The notes: generated by a model not told the origin, from the letters alone. Shown: positions 24,672-33,722, counted from the stretch's first letter. The stretch: DNA of 46,039 bases from Clostridium cuniculi (GCF_004353185.1 NZ_SMUS01000033.1:1-46039), one strand, 5' to 3'. Numbers and translations: made by a program.

Positions 24672-25660
24672 ATTAATCTCCTCCCCTCAAAAATACCTCT
24701 TGGACTAGCTTGTACTTTACAAAATCTCTTTACTCTATGCCCTGAGAATCTAGCTGTACAACTTCCACATACACCTTCTCCACAGCACATCTTAAAATTA
24801 TTACAACATGATAAATCTATATCTTTTCTATCCAAAGAATCTAAAAAATCAATAACACTATAAGTTAATATATCTGCTCCAGCTATATGGATTAAAGATA
24901 TATTATTATATTTAACAATAGATTTTATAGCAACCTTTCCCTCAGGTGATAACTCTCCTTTTTCTATTAAATTCATCTCCTGAGGTACTATATTTAATTT
25001 ATCTAACCACTCCGAAACATATATTTCCTTAAAGGGTTGCTTATCTAATATAAGTGTTACTGTATTACCATTTTCGACCAATCTCTCAATTACCGGCATC
25101 ATAGGGGCCATACCAATACCTCTGGCAATAACTAAAGCCTCATTATTTTTTTGTTTTCTTATGTTTTTTAATCCAAATACTCCGTTCCAATAAGGTCCTC
25201 TTATTGTTATATTTCCTCCAGACTCAATATTTAATAATTGCTTAGTCTTAATTCCTCTTATTTCTATCATGATAGAAATTATATCTTTTTCAATATCTGA
25301 CTCTAAAATTGAAATAGGAACATCAAAATATACATTTTCTTCGCTTCTGATAAAAATGAAGCTACCAGGTCTTGCTAAATCTATTACAAGCTTATGTGGC
25401 GCTTCAAATTTAATTAATAATACATCATCTGGATATAATATCTTTTCACATACTCTACAAGTATACATTTTTCTTTGCTCTTTTGCCTTGTTTCCATTAT
25501 CATGAAGTTCTTGATATATACATACTCCCTTCCAATTTAAACAATCGCAAAAATGACTTCCTTGCAATTGTGAACATAAAATACATTCACCACTCTCAGC
25601 TAAATGACATGGGCAAAATTCTGTCCCTGCATCTATACAATCAATTGTCTCCTTAAACAT
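24668..25660 (-). CDS. PyrK-like FAD/NAD-binding Fe-S electron-transfer protein
   Basis: A 330-residue protein in three parts. An N-terminal Cys-rich segment (C8, C16, C18, C26, C29, C38, C40, C47) may bind Fe-S clusters or zinc. The middle is a ferredoxin-reductase-like module with RPGSFIFIR as the FAD-contacting motif and VIARGIGMAPMMPVIERL as the NAD-binding motif. The C-terminus, CCGEGVCGSCTAR followed by a distal Cys, is the [2Fe-2S] ligand pattern of PyrK and sulfide dehydrogenase subunits. It probably passes electrons between NAD(P)H and the FAD partner encoded four bases overlapping downstream. ATG with AGGAG. PyrK itself is excluded by the N-terminal extension and absence of pyrD. 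Confidence 0.75.
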   Translation of the reverse strand: MFKETIDCIDAGTEFCPCHLAESGECILCSQLQGSHFCDCLNWKGVCIYQELHDNGNKAKEQRKMYTCRVCEKILYPDDVLLIKFEAPHKLVIDLARPGSFIFIRSEENVYFDVPISILESDIEKDIISIMIEIRGIKTKQLLNIESGGNITIRGPYWNGVFGLKNIRKQKNNEALVIARGIGMAPMMPVIERLVENGNTVTLILDKQPFKEIYVSEWLDKLNIVPQEMNLIEKGELSPEGKVAIKSIVKYNNISLIHIAGADILTYSVIDFLDSLDRKDIDLSCCNNFKMCCGEGVCGSCTARFSGHRVKRFCKVQASPRGIFEGRRLI

Positions 25661-25829
25661 TTAGACTCCTAAAGTAATACTATACACTATATAGATTATT
25701 TCAAAAATTTCTTTTTGTTACTATAAGTCGTCTAATATATAAAATATTCTACTATTTTTTAATCAATAAATTTATTATATATTTAATAAACAATTATTCA
25801 GCTATTGAATATAATATATACATATAAAA

Positions 25830-25877
25830 AGTCACAACATATATAAAATAGTTTCCTATCTTATATATGTTGTGACT
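25830..25877 (-). terminator. Rho-independent terminator of the amino-acid permease gene
   Basis: A perfect 17-base stem (AGTCACAACATATATAA and complement) with a 14-base loop, just past the permease stop codon. Only a short A/T run follows on the minus strand. Confidence 0.7.
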
Positions 25878-25888
25878 AAAATATATTT

Positions 25889-27235
25889 TTAATCTTCAGC
25901 TAATTTTCCGCTAACTACTCTTTCTTTGCTTTTCCAGAATAATATCGCTGATATTATTACTAATAAACAGAATCCTGCATATACCCAGAATAACTGATTA
26001 CCCATACTACCAAATAAAATTATTAATGATCCTATTATAGCTAATATTGGATTTATTTTAGAATTCCAAATTCCTTTTATTTCACCATTTCTACCTAGTT
26101 GGAATACCTTAACGTATAAAATAATATATAAAGTATAACTCATTGTAATTGATATTTCTGATATATCTGAATTTGGAAGAATTCCAAATTTAGTTGTTAT
26201 ATAATGAACACCAAACCATACTAAAGATACTAAAAATGCAACTAAAGCAGAATTTACAGGCATTAATACTTTTTCATTTACTTTAGAAACAACCTCTGAA
26301 TTAGGGAACATATTTCTTTTTGCTAAAGAATGTGGTAATCTTATCATTCCTAAAGTTAATCCATTAATTGTTCCCATTATAGATATTATTACAAACACTA
26401 ATACTATTTTAGCTCCCCATGGCCCTAATAAACTATTAGCTGCTAAATCAACATGGGCATCACCAAGAGCCATAATTGTTTCTGGTCCTATGTAAATACT
26501 TATTCCAACAAAATATAATACATACATAGCTAAAATAAATATTGGTGCTATTATTAAAGCTTTTGGTAAATTTCTTTTTGAATCTTTTATTTCATGTCCT
26601 ATAGATGTAGCAACTACCCATCCATCAAATGAAAAGGCAATTGGTGCTATAGCTGAAATCCATCCAACTGATTTCATTGATGTTACATGACTTAATGAAA
26701 TGTTACTTACATCACCAAAAATTAACCCTGCAATTGCAATTAAAACTAATGGTACTAATTTTATGATAGTAGAAGCATTTTGAAATAATCCACCTAACTT
26801 TGCAGATAAGGTATTTATTATAAATAAGAATGCCATAATAGCAAATCCTATTAACATTTGTATCTCTAAGGTACCTTCTACCCCAAATAACATACATATA
26901 TATATTCCTGCTACCCAAGAAACAACTGCTATTAAAGTAGGAAAATATAAAAATGTTTGGAACCATCCAAATGCACATGCTAATGATTTATTATAATTTT
27001 CTTCAGCATATGCTATTACTCCTCCTGATTGTGAGCTTCTAGATGCAAGTTGTGATATTGTTAAACTTCCAAATATTATTGCAATAGCCGCTATGCAAAA
27101 TACTAATACTCCTAAAGCAATACTTCCCCCAGTAGCGACTAATATATTATCGCTTTTAAAGAATATCCCAGATCCTATAACTATACCAACTATCATAGTT
27201 ATGGCTGTAAACAATCCATATTCGTTTTTCTTCAT
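25889..27235 (-). CDS. APC-family amino-acid permease
   Basis: A 448-residue, 12-helix amino acid-polyamine-organocation transporter. Helix 1 holds the substrate-binding motif IVGIVIGSGIFF; the segment SGGVIAYAEENYNKSLACAFGW and the helix-6 region IAFSFDGWVVATSIGHEIKD are typical of the LAT/SteT-like exchangers. Candidates for substrates are neutral amino acids (Ser/Thr, Leu type). ATG with GGGGGGAAA. Monocistronic, with its own terminator and an imperfect leader hairpin (27283-27316) that may be regulatory. Confidence 0.88.
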   Translation of the reverse strand: MKKNEYGLFTAITMIVGIVIGSGIFFKSDNILVATGGSIALGVLVFCIAAIAIIFGSLTISQLASRSSQSGGVIAYAEENYNKSLACAFGWFQTFLYFPTLIAVVSWVAGIYICMLFGVEGTLEIQMLIGFAIMAFLFIINTLSAKLGGLFQNASTIIKLVPLVLIAIAGLIFGDVSNISLSHVTSMKSVGWISAIAPIAFSFDGWVVATSIGHEIKDSKRNLPKALIIAPIFILAMYVLYFVGISIYIGPETIMALGDAHVDLAANSLLGPWGAKIVLVFVIISIMGTINGLTLGMIRLPHSLAKRNMFPNSEVVSKVNEKVLMPVNSALVAFLVSLVWFGVHYITTKFGILPNSDISEISITMSYTLYIILYVKVFQLGRNGEIKGIWNSKINPILAIIGSLIILFGSMGNQLFWVYAGFCLLVIISAILFWKSKERVVSGKLAED

Positions 27236-27282
27236 GTTTTTCCCCCCATTGTTCTTTCATAACTTTTCTTAAGAATAAATTT

Positions 27283-27316
27283 TTCACCTTTTATTTTCTA
27301 TGAAAATAAAGGCGAA
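27283..27316 (-). other. Imperfect hairpin in the leader of the amino-acid permease
   Basis: TTCACCTTTTATTTTC pairs with GAAAATAAAGGCGAA apart from one bulge and one G-U pair. It is 48-81 bases before the permease ATG. No T-run follows it, and no known riboswitch or T-box motif is visible around it. Confidence 0.35.
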
Positions 27317-27438
27317 TTCTTCTATTATTTTCTAGGTTTCTATAAATATATCATGAATTCGTTATTTAGTAAATATTGCATTGTATTTTTTTTATTTTGT
27401 TAATTTTATTTTAACATTTTTAACAAATTATTGAAATA

Positions 27439-28044
27439 TTACTTAAAAATCTCCTCTCCCATTTGAACAAAACTTTGTAAGGCCATAAAGAATTTTATAT
27501 CACATCTTTCACCACTATTTAGTATTTTTATAGCATCTTCTTTAGATAATAACATTGTTTCTATATCCTCATCTTCTTCTAAATTTTCGTCAGATATTTT
27601 CCCAGAACATGTACAATAAACTAAAGAAACTGATTCATCTGTCATTCCTGGTGATAAATATAATTTTTGTCCCATTTTATTTTCTATAACTTCTTCTAAA
27701 TCTAATCCTGTTTCTTCCTTTAACTCTCTTTTTACTGTTGATATAATATCATCATTATTATCTATTAAACCCGCTGGTAATTCATAAACATAATTGTTTA
27801 AAGGAATTCTAAATTGTCTTATTGCAACTAATTTCTTTTCTTCCTTATGATAAGCTAATATAACAACTGCATCAACTTTATCCTCCTTCCCATTAAAGAA
27901 TTGATCCTCTAATACTTCTTTACTTTTTCTAGTAGCAATAGTCCAAGTCTTTTTATTTCCACCTTTATTAATATAATTAGCATTATAAAGACTTAAAAAT
28001 TTAGTTTGTGCTAATGCCTCTATATTTTGTACTTTATTTTTCAT
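27439..28044 (-). CDS. Nudix hydrolase (ADP-ribose pyrophosphatase-like)
   Basis: About 201 residues from the ATG at 28044 (GGAGGAG nine bases upstream); an in-frame GTG six codons earlier lies on the ribosome site itself. The Nudix box runs from GLIDNNDDI to KRELKEETGL, with all metal-binding positions of the REUxEE core; the first conserved Glu is Asp. The preceding ELPAGLI and the following YLSPGMTDES are typical of the ADP-ribose/nucleoside-diphosphate-sugar pyrophosphatase (NudF) group. It probably hydrolyses ADP-ribose to AMP and ribose-5-P in the cytosol. Confidence 0.87.
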   Translation of the reverse strand: MKNKVQNIEALAQTKFLSLYNANYINKGGNKKTWTIATRKSKEVLEDQFFNGKEDKVDAVVILAYHKEEKKLVAIRQFRIPLNNYVYELPAGLIDNNDDIISTVKRELKEETGLDLEEVIENKMGQKLYLSPGMTDESVSLVYCTCSGKISDENLEEDEDIETMLLSKEDAIKILNSGERCDIKFFMALQSFVQMGEEIFK

Positions 28045-28168
28045 TTTAACATTCTCCTCCACTTTATCCTATAGCTATATTTTTTATATAATATTATTTA
28101 AAACTACTTTATCATTATAACTTATATATTTATATTTTATAATATAAATTTATACAATAAAAGAAAAA

Positions 28169-28187
28169 AGCACTAATAATTAGTGCT
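28169..28187 (-). terminator. Terminator overlapping the stop codon of the carboxypeptidase gene
   Basis: AGCACTAA and TTAGTGCT with a three-base loop, followed by TTTTTTC on the minus strand. The TAG stop (28173-28175) is inside the stem. Confidence 0.8.
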
Positions 28188-29342
28188 TCCTTTATTAACT
28201 ATTTCTTCAAACTCATTTTCTGTTATGTCCTTATCACAAATCAATGCCTTTTTTAATAACTCTTCTCCCTGATTATTTAAGGCTACTTTTCCAATTATAT
28301 CTCCAGAATTTTTATTTATTGTGTTGAAAACTTCTACTTCTATAGCGCCTTCACCTTTAAATCCATATTCAAAATCACAATCTTCAATAACACTTCCTAA
28401 GCTAATAAATTCTGATGATTTTGTAATATCCTTTATATTGTCATTCTTAAAACAATAGTTATCTGCAACATATTTATATATCTTTTCTGTAACATTCCAT
28501 CTATCACTACAATTTAAGACAACTATAATTATATTTCTTCCTTCATGTTTCACTGAAGATACTAAGCATTTTCCTGCTTGACCTGTATATCCTGTTTTAA
28601 CTCCATTTGCTTCTGGAATTTTGTATAAAATCTTGTTTATATTATTATAATCTCTTGTAAAATTTGAAGTATCTCTAGTTATGCTTTTTGTTCCACAAAT
28701 TTGACAAAACAAATCACTTTCCATAGCTTTTGTAGTTAAAAGAGCTAAATCATATGCACATGTATAATGTTTAGGACTATCTAATCCATGAGGACTTTCA
28801 AAGTGTGAATTTATTAATCCTAAGCTAATAGCATAATCATTCATTATCTTAGAAAAACCTTCAATACTTCCTCCTATATCTTCAGCAATTGCTATAGCTG
28901 CATCATTACCTGATTTATACATCAATCCGTATAGCAACTCTCTTAATCTTATTTTTTCTCCTGCTACATATCCTACTTTTGACCCTCTAATAGATGCTGC
29001 ATTTTTACTTATAGTAACTTCTCTATCTAAGTCTCCATGAGTTATTGCAACTAAAGCTGTAAGGATTTTTGTTGTGCTGGCCATTGGTACTATTTCGTCA
29101 GCATTTTGTTCAAATAAAACTTGCTTTGTTTTGCTATCTAACGCTATTGCGTTTCTTGCTGAGACTCTAATACTATTTAGTATATTGTTCATATCTACAT
29201 CATCTATTTCATCATCTTCAAGTATCGCTATTTCATTATCATCTTCATCGTCAAAACATTGAGCATATACACAATTATTTAATAATTGAGAAATTATTAA
29301 AAATAAACTCAAAGTTATTCCTATAATTTTAAATTTCATCAT
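28173..29342 (-). CDS. D-alanyl-D-alanine carboxypeptidase (PBP5-type)
   Basis: Secreted low-molecular-weight penicillin-binding protein trimming the terminal D-Ala from peptidoglycan stems. The start is the ATG at 29342 (MMKFKIIGITL), seven bases after GGAGT; an upstream in-frame ATG contains that site within its own codons. A signal peptide (about 27 residues) is followed by an unusually acidic linker rich in Asp/Glu (residues 30-50). The catalytic motifs are S89-TTK92, SGND and VKTGYTG, and a C-terminal PBP5 domain follows. It is divergent from DUF2953-ytfJ. A spore-cortex role like DacB is possible but not shown. Confidence 0.88.
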   Translation of the reverse strand: MMKFKIIGITLSLFLIISQLLNNCVYAQCFDDEDDNEIAILEDDEIDDVDMNNILNSIRVSARNAIALDSKTKQVLFEQNADEIVPMASTTKILTALVAITHGDLDREVTISKNAASIRGSKVGYVAGEKIRLRELLYGLMYKSGNDAAIAIAEDIGGSIEGFSKIMNDYAISLGLINSHFESPHGLDSPKHYTCAYDLALLTTKAMESDLFCQICGTKSITRDTSNFTRDYNNINKILYKIPEANGVKTGYTGQAGKCLVSSVKHEGRNIIIVVLNCSDRWNVTEKIYKYVADNYCFKNDNIKDITKSSEFISLGSVIEDCDFEYGFKGEGAIEVEVFNTINKNSGDIIGKVALNNQGEELLKKALICDKDITENEFEEIVNKGSTNY

Positions 29343-29474
29343 TAGTATCACTCCTATTTTCTCCTTACACATGTAGTATTTTCATTTATAAAAATTTTAA
29401 ACCTAAATAATAAATTTTTATGATTTATATTTTATTTTTGTGGCAATACTATAAAAAGCTAGGGGAGGTTAATT

Positions 29475-30062
29475 ATGCTTTTTTTTATAATTATTGTTGT
29501 TTTAATATTAATTCTATTTATACCTATCCCTTTAAAGTTTAAGCTTCATTATTCTAAAGATAGGTATTACGTAAAATTTTATAATATTAATATAATATCT
29601 AATGATGGTGGTATACTAAAAAAAATTTTAGATAAAAAAGAAAAAAGAGAGAAAACTATAAAAGAACCAAAAACAAATAATTCGAAACCTAAAGATAATA
29701 TAGATGTTGATTCTAAGGAAAAAAAATTAAATTTAAAACAACTTATAAAAACTCTTTATGTTGATCTAAAAAGAAATAAATTCAAACCATCAATAAAGTT
29801 TTCTACTGATACTATTTACTCTCTAGGAGATGCAAGCAGAACTGCTATATGTTTGGGTTTATTTTATAATATTAACCCAATTTTACTTTATATTTTTTCT
29901 ATATTATTTAAAGTCAAATTATTAAAGAATGATTTTAAGCCAATATTTAAAGATGAAATACTATTTGAGTTTACAATAAGTAGTATAATTACCTTTAATT
30001 TAGCTCAAATTATTTATATATTCTTTATTATTTATAAATCTATTCGTAAAAATAGGAGGTGA
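29475..30062 (+). CDS. DUF2953 membrane protein
   Basis: A 195-residue protein with an N-terminal membrane helix (LFFIIIVVLILILFIPIPL), a Lys/Glu-rich middle and another hydrophobic segment at the C-terminus. This is the DUF2953 layout of Firmicutes, usually found next to ytfJ. Strong site AGGGGAGG. Its last codons supply the ribosome site of ytfJ (AGGAGGTGA, where TGA is its stop), so the two are coupled. The function is not known; a sporulation or germination role is suggested by the neighbour. Confidence 0.85.
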   Translation: MLFFIIIVVLILILFIPIPLKFKLHYSKDRYYVKFYNINIISNDGGILKKILDKKEKREKTIKEPKTNNSKPKDNIDVDSKEKKLNLKQLIKTLYVDLKRNKFKPSIKFSTDTIYSLGDASRTAICLGLFYNINPILLYIFSILFKVKLLKNDFKPIFKDEILFEFTISSIITFNLAQIIYIFFIIYKSIRKNRR

Positions 30063-30084
30063 CTCCCTAAATATAGGGATTATT
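30054..30084 (+). promoter_or_regulatory. Structured ribosome-binding site of ytfJ
   Basis: AGGAGG (30054-30059) is 25 bases from the ATG at 30085, too far for normal initiation. Between them TCCCTA-AATA-TAGGGA (30064-30079) forms a six-pair hairpin; folding it leaves an effective spacing of about nine bases. Confidence 0.6.
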
Positions 30085-30501
30085 ATGACTGATAAACATG
30101 AATTAGAAAACTTAATGAGAAGCACTATGGAAAACTTACGTGATATGATAGATGTTAATACTGTAATTGGAGATGTTGTAGAAACTAGCGATGGTACTTC
30201 AATCGTTCCAATTTCTAAAGTTTCTTTTGGTTTTGCATCTGGAGGAAGTGAGTTTGGTAATCATACTTCATTAAGAAGAGAAGATGAAAAATATCCTTTT
30301 GGTGGTGGATCTGGTGCTGGAGTTAGTGTTAAACCAATTGCTTTTTTAATTGTTAAGGATGGAATGGTAAGATTACAACCTGTTGATTATGATAACAGTG
30401 TTGATAGACTAGTTGATTCTATCCCACAAGTTCTTGAGATGGTAAAGGGATTCTTTACTGATAAAAAAGTCGATAACATCGATAATAACGATATATTATA
30501 A
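30085..30501 (+). CDS. ytfJ: GerW-family sporulation protein YtfJ
   Basis: A 138-residue YtfJ/GerW protein. It has the family core MIDVNTVIGDVVE, GTSIVPISKVSFGFASGGSEF and a glycine-rich FGGGSGAGVSVKPIAF. In Bacillus the protein is made in the forespore and affects germination of the spore. The start at 30085 gives the usual N-terminal length. It follows DUF2953 directly and has an unusual hairpin between ribosome site and ATG. A bidirectional terminator shared with scpB follows. Confidence 0.93.
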   Translation: MTDKHELENLMRSTMENLRDMIDVNTVIGDVVETSDGTSIVPISKVSFGFASGGSEFGNHTSLRREDEKYPFGGGSGAGVSVKPIAFLIVKDGMVRLQPVDYDNSVDRLVDSIPQVLEMVKGFFTDKKVDNIDNNDIL

Positions 30502-30543
30502 AAAAATATAGCTACTGAAAATTATTCAGTAGCTATATTTTTT
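30501..30543. terminator. Bidirectional terminator between ytfJ and scpB
   Basis: Perfect 19-base stem (AAAAAATATAGCTACTGAA and complement) with a five-base loop and T-runs in both directions. It begins at the last base of ytfJ and overlaps the scpB stop codon. Confidence 0.9.
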
Positions 30544-31240
30544 ATACTTCTTTATCTGATGCGACTTCTGCATCATTTATATAATTTTCATTATTTTCAT
30601 CTTTTATTTCATCATTAACATCTTCAGAATTCATCTCTTTAAGAGCTTGATTTAAAACATCCATAGAACTTTTAGCCTCTTCATCACTATATAAATCAAG
30701 CGATGGCAACTCTTTTAATGTTTCTAATCCAAATTGTCTTAAAAATTCATCTGTAGTTCCATAAAGTATAGGTCTACCTGGAACTTCTAATCTTCCTATA
30801 TCCTTTATCAGTCCCTTTTCAACAAGCTTTTGAATAGCTGATTCTGACTTAACACCTCTTATTTCATCTATATCAATACGTGTGATTGGTTGCTTATATG
30901 CTATAATTGCTAAACTTTCTATAGATGCTTGTGAAAGTGAATGTCTTTTATTCTTCTTTAATAACTTTTGAATATAATCTGAATTTTCACTTTTAGTAAC
31001 TAGTTGATAAGCTCCATTTATGCTTATTAACCTAATTCCTCTACTTTCTTCTTCATATTCACTCATCATTTCTTTGATTATTTCTTCAACAACCTTATCT
31101 TTAATCTCTAAATTATTACTTAAATCCCTTAATGATAAAGGTTCCCCACTTACAAATAGCATTGATTCTATAGCTGATTTTATATTGGCTTTTCTAGATA
31201 GCTCTTTAAATTCATACTGCTTAACATCAATGTTACTCAC
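30542..31240 (-). CDS. scpB: Segregation and condensation protein B
   Basis: Subunit of the Smc-ScpA-ScpB condensin that organises and segregates the chromosome. About 233 residues from the GTG at 31240, which lies just after AGGAGGAGAG and overlaps the end of scpA by eight bases (GTGAGTAA), so the genes are translationally coupled. An in-frame ATG 14 codons earlier has no site. Two winged helices are recognisable (SAIESMLFVSGEPLSLRDL; LSQASIESLAIIAYKQPITR and IRGVKSESAIQKLVEKGLI, then GRPILYGTTDEFLRQFGL). The C-terminal ~50 residues are acidic and probably disordered. Confidence 0.95.
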   Translation of the reverse strand: MSNIDVKQYEFKELSRKANIKSAIESMLFVSGEPLSLRDLSNNLEIKDKVVEEIIKEMMSEYEEESRGIRLISINGAYQLVTKSENSDYIQKLLKKNKRHSLSQASIESLAIIAYKQPITRIDIDEIRGVKSESAIQKLVEKGLIKDIGRLEVPGRPILYGTTDEFLRQFGLETLKELPSLDLYSDEEAKSSMDVLNQALKEMNSEDVNDEIKDENNENYINDAEVASDKEV

Positions 31241-31985
31241 TATCTCTCCTCCTCTTGATAAGTATATTTCCGAAACTCTCATCTTGATAAACGTTAATAG
31301 TTCTTATTTTTATAAGCTCAAGCAGTGCTAAAAATGTAACTACAGTTTCAAGTTTACAAGAGCTTTCTTTCATTAAGTCTTCGAATTCAATTACTTTATT
31401 GCAATTAACTCTCTCTAAGAGCTCGTTCATTTTATCTTCAACTTTATACTTATCTACGTATATTTTCTTTTGTACTACATTAAATTTATTTTGCTTTTCT
31501 CTATAATTTTCTAATATTTTATTATAAATATTATACAAATCTAATAATGTTATATTCTTAAATATGTCAACATTATTAACTGGTTCACTTTTAACTTCCT
31601 CAATTATTTCTGGCTTCTTACTATAAACATCGCCTTGATTTATATATCGCTCTTTAAAGAATTCAGATACTGATTTTATCTTCTTATACTCAATTAATTT
31701 TTCCATTAATCTCTTTTCAATATCTTCTTCATTTTCTTCCTCTTCTACTTTTATCTTAGGAAGAAGATTTTTTGATTTTATCTCTATTAATGTAGCTGCA
31801 ACAACAATAAATTCTGATGTTATCTCAAGATCCATAACTTTTCTTGTATTAAGATACTCTAAATATTGATTTGTAACTTTATATATTTCTACATTATATA
31901 TATCCATCTTATTCTTCTTTATAAGATGTAATAATAAATCAAAAGGTCCTTCAAAATCTGCCACTTTAATCTTTGGCAATTCCAT
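31233..31985 (-). CDS. scpA: Segregation and condensation protein A
   Basis: A 250-residue kleisin that bridges the Smc heads. N-terminal signature DFEGPFDLLLHLIKKNKMDIYNV, then YLEYLNTRKVMDLEITSEFIVVAATLIEIKSKNLLP in segments, a long charged middle and a C-terminal winged helix (VVTFLALLELIKIRTINV). The ATG at 31985 is the family's normal start. It is co-transcribed with scpB, whose GTG lies inside its end. Confidence 0.95.
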   Translation of the reverse strand: MELPKIKVADFEGPFDLLLHLIKKNKMDIYNVEIYKVTNQYLEYLNTRKVMDLEITSEFIVVAATLIEIKSKNLLPKIKVEEEENEEDIEKRLMEKLIEYKKIKSVSEFFKERYINQGDVYSKKPEIIEEVKSEPVNNVDIFKNITLLDLYNIYNKILENYREKQNKFNVVQKKIYVDKYKVEDKMNELLERVNCNKVIEFEDLMKESSCKLETVVTFLALLELIKIRTINVYQDESFGNILIKRRRDSE

Positions 31986-32074
31986 TAATTCATCCCGCCT
32001 TTGTGTTTTTATTATGCTACTTTTAAGGGTTTCATAACTTATATAATAACAATTTTCTTTTAAAAGAACAAGCC

Positions 32075-32743
32075 TTAAAGATGCTCATGAAAATATATAT
32101 CTTTAGGCTCATCTTGTAGTGTGTAATCCTCTACTAAAACGTAAAAATCATTATCAAAACATATCTTACCATAAATATTAATCCATTGCCCTTCTTCTAA
32201 ATTAGATTCTATACCCTTTACTTTTATTTGTAGCTTTTCCTTATCAGCTTGACAACATTTTATCATTTGTCTAGTTATAATCTTAAAATCTGAACTATTT
32301 TCATCTTTATCAATATATCCTAAAAATAATATATTTTTTCCTTCATATTCATCTCTATGTTCTTCAATTTTATTTAATATATCATAATTTTCACTATTTA
32401 TAATTATTGCATCAGTATGATTTTTAAGTAATAAATTCTCATTTATATCTTCATTTCCTTTTAACAATGGGAAAAGGTATAATAATATTACTCCAATACA
32501 TAATGTAAATGTTAAAGGAATAAATTTATTTGTAGTTTCTACTCTCCTTTTTATTGTAAAAATTCTTCCAAATTGAAATACAGTAAAAACACTTAATATT
32601 ATTATGCTCAAATAGAAATAAATAATCATATCACTACTTACAAAGTTAGTTATATTTCCACTTCTTATTAAAAATACTATAGATAAGTCTAATAATATTA
32701 ATATAATAAACCATATTAACTCATCAATATTAAATTTCTTCAT
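32075..32743 (-). CDS. TIGR03943/YcgQ-type membrane protein
   Basis: About 222 residues from the ATG at 32743, five bases after AGAGG. Three or four N-terminal helices precede a soluble C-terminal half with GKNILFLGYIDKDEN, MIKCCQADKEKLQIKVKG and EGQWINIYGKI, the pattern of the DUF1980/TIGR03943 family (B. subtilis YcgQ). The CC pair in MIKCCQAD is conserved in that family. These proteins almost always accompany a DUF318 permease, as here, and are thought to be its second subunit. The transported species is not established; the GTPases in the operon point to a metal. Confidence 0.82.
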   Translation of the reverse strand: MKKFNIDELIWFIILILLDLSIVFLIRSGNITNFVSSDMIIYFYLSIIILSVFTVFQFGRIFTIKRRVETTNKFIPLTFTLCIGVILLYLFPLLKGNEDINENLLLKNHTDAIIINSENYDILNKIEEHRDEYEGKNILFLGYIDKDENSSDFKIITRQMIKCCQADKEKLQIKVKGIESNLEEGQWINIYGKICFDNDFYVLVEDYTLQDEPKDIYFHEHL

Positions 32744-32797
32744 ACACACCTCTTATATTAGTTAAAAACAAAAACTTAATCATCCAAATTTTTTAAA

Positions 32798-33706
32798 TTA
32801 TACTACTGCTAGACATATTCCAAATACAACTATGCAAATTATTAAAAGTAATTGTAATACAAACCTCTTTTTAAAAAAAACAAAAGATAATATTAAATTC
32901 TTTAAATCCATCATTGGTCCTAATATCAAAAATGCTATCACTCCTGCCACTCCAAAATTGTCCATAAATCCTTTTGCAACAAAGGCATCTGCTTCTGAAC
33001 ATAAAGATAATAAAAATCCTAATATCATCATTATTCCTATTCCAACTATCTTTCCTGATGTCATATTATTAATTAAACTGTCTTGAAGAAATACTACAAA
33101 AATACTTGAAAGAAGTGCACCAAAAATGAAATAAACACTAATATTTAAAAACTCATTAGAGGCATTTAAAACTAAATTTTTGATTTTTCCTTTTAATGAA
33201 ATATAATAATTATTACTAAAAGTACAACAATCACAGTAAAGAGCAACCTCTTCACTTTTTAAAACTTCTGTATTTTTCTTTTTATCATAAATGAATCCAA
33301 CAATCATTCCAACTATTAAAGCTCCTATTACTCCACCTATAGTTCTATATATAACAATATTAATATCATTAGGAAATGCATAATATGTAGACATAATTAC
33401 AACAGGATTAACTATAGGAACTGATAACATAAATGTTATTCCAACTCCTATTGGTAATCCTTTTTTTATTAAACTTCTTGTAATTGGAACTATTGCACAT
33501 TCACATACAGGAAAAAGTATTCCTGATATAGCTGCTATAAAATATGCTATGATACTATTTTTAGGAATTATTTTTTTTATTACTTCATCTGATACGTAAA
33601 TTTGAATTAAAGCTGATAATACTGCTCCTATTAGTAGAAACGGTAATGCTTCAACAATAATCCCTAGGTAACTCCACATCCATGATTCAAATTTACTTAT
33701 ACTCAC
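32798..33706 (-). CDS. DUF318 permease (YcgR/YraQ type)
   Basis: A 302-residue membrane protein with about eight helices. The duplicated family motif appears as GILFPVCECAIVPITRSLIKKGLP with SVPIVNPVV, and again in the second half as LCSEADAFVAKGF. A cysteine cluster CDCC sits in the cytoplasmic loop near residue 160 and may bind metal. The start is a GTG at 33706, three bases after GGGTGA. It follows the short G3E GTPase by 16 bases and precedes the TIGR03943 partner by 54. Family members are linked to metal or metalloid export and to zinc stress, but the direction and ion are inferred. Confidence 0.82.
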   Translation of the reverse strand: MSISKFESWMWSYLGIIVEALPFLLIGAVLSALIQIYVSDEVIKKIIPKNSIIAYFIAAISGILFPVCECAIVPITRSLIKKGLPIGVGITFMLSVPIVNPVVIMSTYYAFPNDINIVIYRTIGGVIGALIVGMIVGFIYDKKKNTEVLKSEEVALYCDCCTFSNNYYISLKGKIKNLVLNASNEFLNISVYFIFGALLSSIFVVFLQDSLINNMTSGKIVGIGIMMILGFLLSLCSEADAFVAKGFMDNFGVAGVIAFLILGPMMDLKNLILSFVFFKKRFVLQLLLIICIVVFGICLAVV

Positions 33707-33722
33707 TTTCTCACCCGCTATC

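Noticed and set aside
26712..26978. Open frame of 88 codons on the minus strand inside the amino-acid permease gene.
   Set aside because: It lies in another frame of a clear 12-helix permease, rich in Cys/Tyr/Trp as expected for a shadow, with no start signals.
27236..27438. Search for a lysine riboswitch or T-box in the leader of the amino-acid permease.
   Set aside because: No conserved T-box sequence or riboswitch core is visible, only one imperfect hairpin.
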